Source of the DNA: Scytalidium lignicola
Lineage: Eukaryota; Ascomycota; Leotiomycetes
Direction: 5' to 3'
DNA length: 64,000 bases
Assembly: GCA_002812745.2 (NCBI GenBank)
Contig: NCSJ02000017.1
Coordinates: 1 to 64,000 of the forward strand
The first letter of the stretch is position 1. Every line of letters starts with the position of its first letter. Below are positions 61,125-64,000 of this stretch, piece after piece. A program made the translations under genes and the position numbers. Under the pieces are notes generated by a model. The model was not told where the DNA came from, ran no database searches, and was given only the letters and a program-made list of their open reading frames with translations.

Positions 61125-62775
61125 TTAAAAGTCCCTGGGATTCCAATCTCTGTCTGGTCTCAATGGTCCGGACAAAGAACTTACACCTCTTTCCAAGAAT
61201 TTGCCATATCCCTTAGAACCAACCACACCACCACCGTCTCTATCCCAGATAACTTGCCCACGTAAAATTGTATATCGAGGCCACTGCTTCAGTTTATGGC
61301 CTTCATATGGCGTATAATCAACATTGTGATGCAACATCTCGTTTGTGAGGGTGAAACCATTGACACCAGTTTTGTGTTTGGGATACCAGATAGTAATATC
61401 AGCGTCACTTTCCCCCGCAATCAGAGCTCCCTTCCTAGGATACAATCCGTAGAGTTTTGCTGCATTAGTCGAAGTCACTTCTACAAACCTTTGTAGCTGC
61501 AATCTATCAGCGCTTAAAGCTAAAGATAGTCTTGTTTCGACTCCTGGACATCCATTCGGGATATATCGAAATCTGCCGGACGGGTATTCATCACTAATTG
61601 AAGACTTCTTCCCTCCTATGGCATCATCATAAATAAACGGGCAGTGGTCTGAGCTGAAAACCGTAAAGGTGTTGTTCTCCAATCCTTGCCATATGCCTTC
61701 ATGATCTTGAGTAGTGCGAGGTGGTGGACTGCACACACATTTTGCTCCTTCAAAGCCATGTTTATTAAGATCTTCCCTCGTGAGGAATAGATACTGTGGA
61801 CATGTCTCTGCGTAGATAGGTAGTCCTTTCCCTTGTGCTTCATGAATATATTTTGCCACTGCGGGCTGCGATACGTGCACAATAAGTATGGGCACATCGA
61901 TGAGCGATGACAGCGCGATTGCACGAGATGTAGCTTCAATTTCTGCCATTGGAGGATGGCTGTTGACATGGTACTTGGGGTCGAACAGTCTCTCTTTCTC
62001 CAGTTGCTCTGTCATCCAGTTAATTACTTGTCCATTTTCAGCGTGAATTAAAACAGTCATTTGTTGTCGTCGTGCTTCAAGCAGAACGTTAAGAATCTCG
62101 TCATCTTTCAGTTGGAGATCATCGAATGCCATAAAGACTTTTACAGACGAAATTCCAGCCTTTCGCAATGCAGCAAATTCGGAAATTGCTTGTGAGCATG
62201 CATTGGTGCATAATGCATGAAATGAGTAGTCGCTATAACAGTTTGAATTTGCTAGTTCATGTGTCTCTTCTAATACAGCTAACAGAGACGATTCCGTTTT
62301 GCTCTGAGGTGCAAAGCTAATAATGGTGGTTGTGCCTCCCGCTATCGCAGATCGAGTACCTAGATAATCGTTATTATGGCTTTAAAATGATAATGCAGAA
62401 AGTGCATAAAATCTCACCGGACTCATAATCATCAGCACAACGGCCTCCTGCCATTACGAACGGTTCCTGGAATATATCAATACTAGTCTCAACCTTGACC
62501 ATCGCAAAGGCTTACATTGAGGTGAACATGCGAGTCAATGCCGCCTGGCTGATGGGGAAGTCAGTTTATTTCCTTATATATCTATGGATTTCAGAACCTG
62601 CCATGACCCATCCTTCTTCTGCATCTATTGTCTTTTTGGCTGAAGTCTTTGATAACCCGCCTCTCGGCACAACCTTTGCAACCTTTTCTCCCTTTATAGC
62701 AATATCGAACTGTCCTAAATTTGTATTCGTGACCACAATACCGTTCAAAATCAATAAATCATATGTTTCATCCAT
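61125..62775 (-). CDS. Dihydropyrimidinase (hydantoinase family)
   Basis: Opens the ring of dihydrouracil or dihydrothymine to the N-carbamoyl amino acid, the second step of reductive pyrimidine breakdown. Exons 62775-62598, 62544-62516, 62466-62418 and 62359-61125 give 496 residues. The two tiny exons (29 and 49 nt) are supported by the recovered metal motif GGIDSHVHLN (the HxH pair). Other metal-centre residues are in SVKVFMAF (the lysine normally carbamylated), LIHAENGQ, VHVSQPA and SSDHCPF. The tail contains SGRFRYIPNGCPGVETR, typical of dihydropyrimidinases. Its neighbour on the same strand, about 650 bp upstream, is a nucleoside hydrolase, which supports a role in pyrimidine salvage or nitrogen recovery. 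A related hydantoinase specificity cannot be excluded. Confidence 0.9.
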
Positions 62776-63430
62776 CTTCTCTGGGCATTTACTTAGTTGG
62801 CAAAGGTACTTAGAGTAAGTTATTGCGACTTTAGACTTGAAGCATTCCGGTCTTTCAAAAGTTATCAGCAGGCATTCAGAAAGCATTCAACAAAATGCAT
62901 ATTCTCTGTCGCCGCAAGTAGAGGTGCAGTGCCTTGGTGGCTTTTCGACCTGCTTGTTACAGGATTAGTGGCGCCAGAGTTGAAATTAGCAGGAGGCGCC
63001 GAAGGCTCACTCTCTACTAGAACCTGCCCCGCGGCGGCCAACTCCACTGATAAGGCTTAGGTACAGAGGGTGCTGGGGAAGAATCTATTACGAGAAAACT
63101 TTAACATCTCTCTTTCAAGGATGTTATTATCATGAGTGTATCTACGGGATACTCCATCCACTTGTGTCGACTCATGCAAAGATCCAACCAATTAACTCTT
63201 ATTCTAATGGCTCGGGGAGTACGTCCCGAGCCAACGTTAGAGCATGTCTGCCACGTGTGTTGGACCCTTGAAATGGTAATCATGATATCACAGTACAGCT
63301 TAATAAGCTGCAAAAAGGCATAAAATGGCGTTACTTGAACTTTGCAATTGAGAAGTGGAGTATACATATCATAATTCGAGTTTCAATTCAAGCCGCATAA
63401 TATGGCCATATCTAGATAAGTGATACCCGT
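62776..63430. other. Intergenic region with a hairpin
   Basis: Upstream of the dihydropyrimidinase. A perfect 8 bp stem, GGCTCGGG...CCCGAGCC, lies at about 63209-63232 with a partly paired extension on either side. No gene seen. Confidence 0.45.
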
Positions 63431-64000
63431 CTAATCTACAAATTTCTTCTCTGCAATAGTGCAGCAATCACTCAGCACTTGCCAAAACTTATCTACGTCC
63501 AATTTCCTTGGAATTCGGATGCCTTGTCCGGTGGATGATTTTGTTACGATGGTTCGTCCAACCTGGCCCCTTGCTTTCTCCAGATCCCCATCCAGACCTG
63601 CGACATGTTCGCCAGCTGTCACCATAGTTACGACATATCTTACTCCCTCCTCCTCAAAAATATCTGCGTTAGGTAACAAGGCAGCTACTGCAAGTGGATC
63701 ATGGAGAGGAGGACCCTCGTTCATGCCGAAAAAGTTATCATATCCCTTACTGAAGAACGCAAGAATCTCGTCCAACATTACACGTAAGTCAGATGGAGAT
63801 TTGCTGGGGCCTCCTCCTCCATTCAGTAACTTCTCTCTCACAGCTTTTGTTGTCAGGCAAAGATGGGTCAAGTCCAGTGTTATTAGTGTTGTTTTTGGCG
63901 CCAATATTGGATTCGAGAAAATTGATCTCGCAGCCTCTGGGTCACCTTCGTATAACTTGTAAGCGGTATTTCATTTTCAAAAATGAGAATCAACTTACTG
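63431..64000 (-). CDS. Inosine-uridine preferring nucleoside hydrolase, 3' part
   Basis: Partial gene running off the right edge. The visible exon is 63955-63431; a short intron (63998-63956, donor GTAAGT, acceptor AAG) precedes it and only two bases of the upstream exon fall inside the window. The C-terminal ~175 residues include EGDPEAARSIF, TLITLDLTHLC and GPPLHDPLAVAALL, the family's histidine/aspartate segment that contributes to the calcium and ribose site. The N-terminal DTDPGxDD calcium-binding motif would lie outside. Family members cleave the N-glycosidic bond of nucleosides to ribose and free base. Specificity is not determinable here. Confidence 0.82.

Overview
The window is nuclear DNA of a filamentous ascomycete (Pezizomycotina; a leotiomycete-like fungus is my best guess, from gene content rather than any search). 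The signs are short introns of about 45-150 nt with GT...AG ends, many single-gene transcription units on both strands, an AT-rich intergenic background with tandem repeats, and gene families typical of the group: HET domain, MARVEL membrane protein, FarA/Ctf1-type zinc-cluster regulator, GFA enzyme and a Gyp7-type RabGAP. There are no operons, rRNA genes, CRISPR arrays or viral genes.

Layout. 0.4-2.2 kb: NAD-dependent formate dehydrogenase (-). 5.7-7.75 kb: a seven-helix receptor-like protein with a long tail (-). 10.8-18.2 kb: three + strand housekeeping genes, namely a Gyp7-like RabGAP, the 27 kDa U4/U6.U5 tri-snRNP protein and ER glucosidase I. 18.7-20.1 kb: a zinc-type alcohol dehydrogenase (-). 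20.7-22.1 kb: a decayed multi-pass membrane protein gene with G-to-A changes in a TpG context (-). 22.6-23.9 kb: MARVEL-like protein (-). 25.9-28.9 kb: FarA/Ctf1-type transcription factor (-). 28.9-37.2 kb: a gene-poor, AT-rich stretch holding a 236 bp TA-flanked inverted-repeat element, a possible solo LTR, a 12 bp minisatellite and one small cysteine-rich secreted protein. 37.2-42.5 kb: mitochondrial leucyl-tRNA synthetase (-) divergent from an amino-acid permease (+). 44.8-47.7 kb: an ankyrin gene with a broken 5' end and a frameshifted Sec61-gamma-like copy. 48.4-57.4 kb: AIF-like FAD oxidoreductase (-), cytochrome P450 (+), HET protein (-), GFA protein (+). 58.8-64.0 kb: a membrane/ectodomain protein (+), then a dihydropyrimidinase and the 3' part of a nucleoside hydrolase, both on the minus strand, which would serve nucleoside and pyrimidine breakdown.

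A cross-cutting point is that the 18 isolated N characters mostly abut homopolymers. In four coding regions (near 15007, 38148, 54241 and 59075) simply ignoring the N restores a conserved reading frame, so those 'frameshifts' are assembly artefacts. The lesions in the 20.7-22.1 kb pseudogene, the ankyrin 5' end, the Sec61-gamma copy and the 60.7 kb tail do not involve an N and look more like real changes or plain base errors.

I found no convincing new multi-gene system. The most worthwhile leads are the inverted-repeat element, the lone secreted cysteine-rich protein in the gene-poor block, the receptor-like 7TM gene, the decayed genes, and the pyrimidine-catabolism pair. All gene models are hand-spliced; in each model given as intact the exon lengths sum to whole codons.
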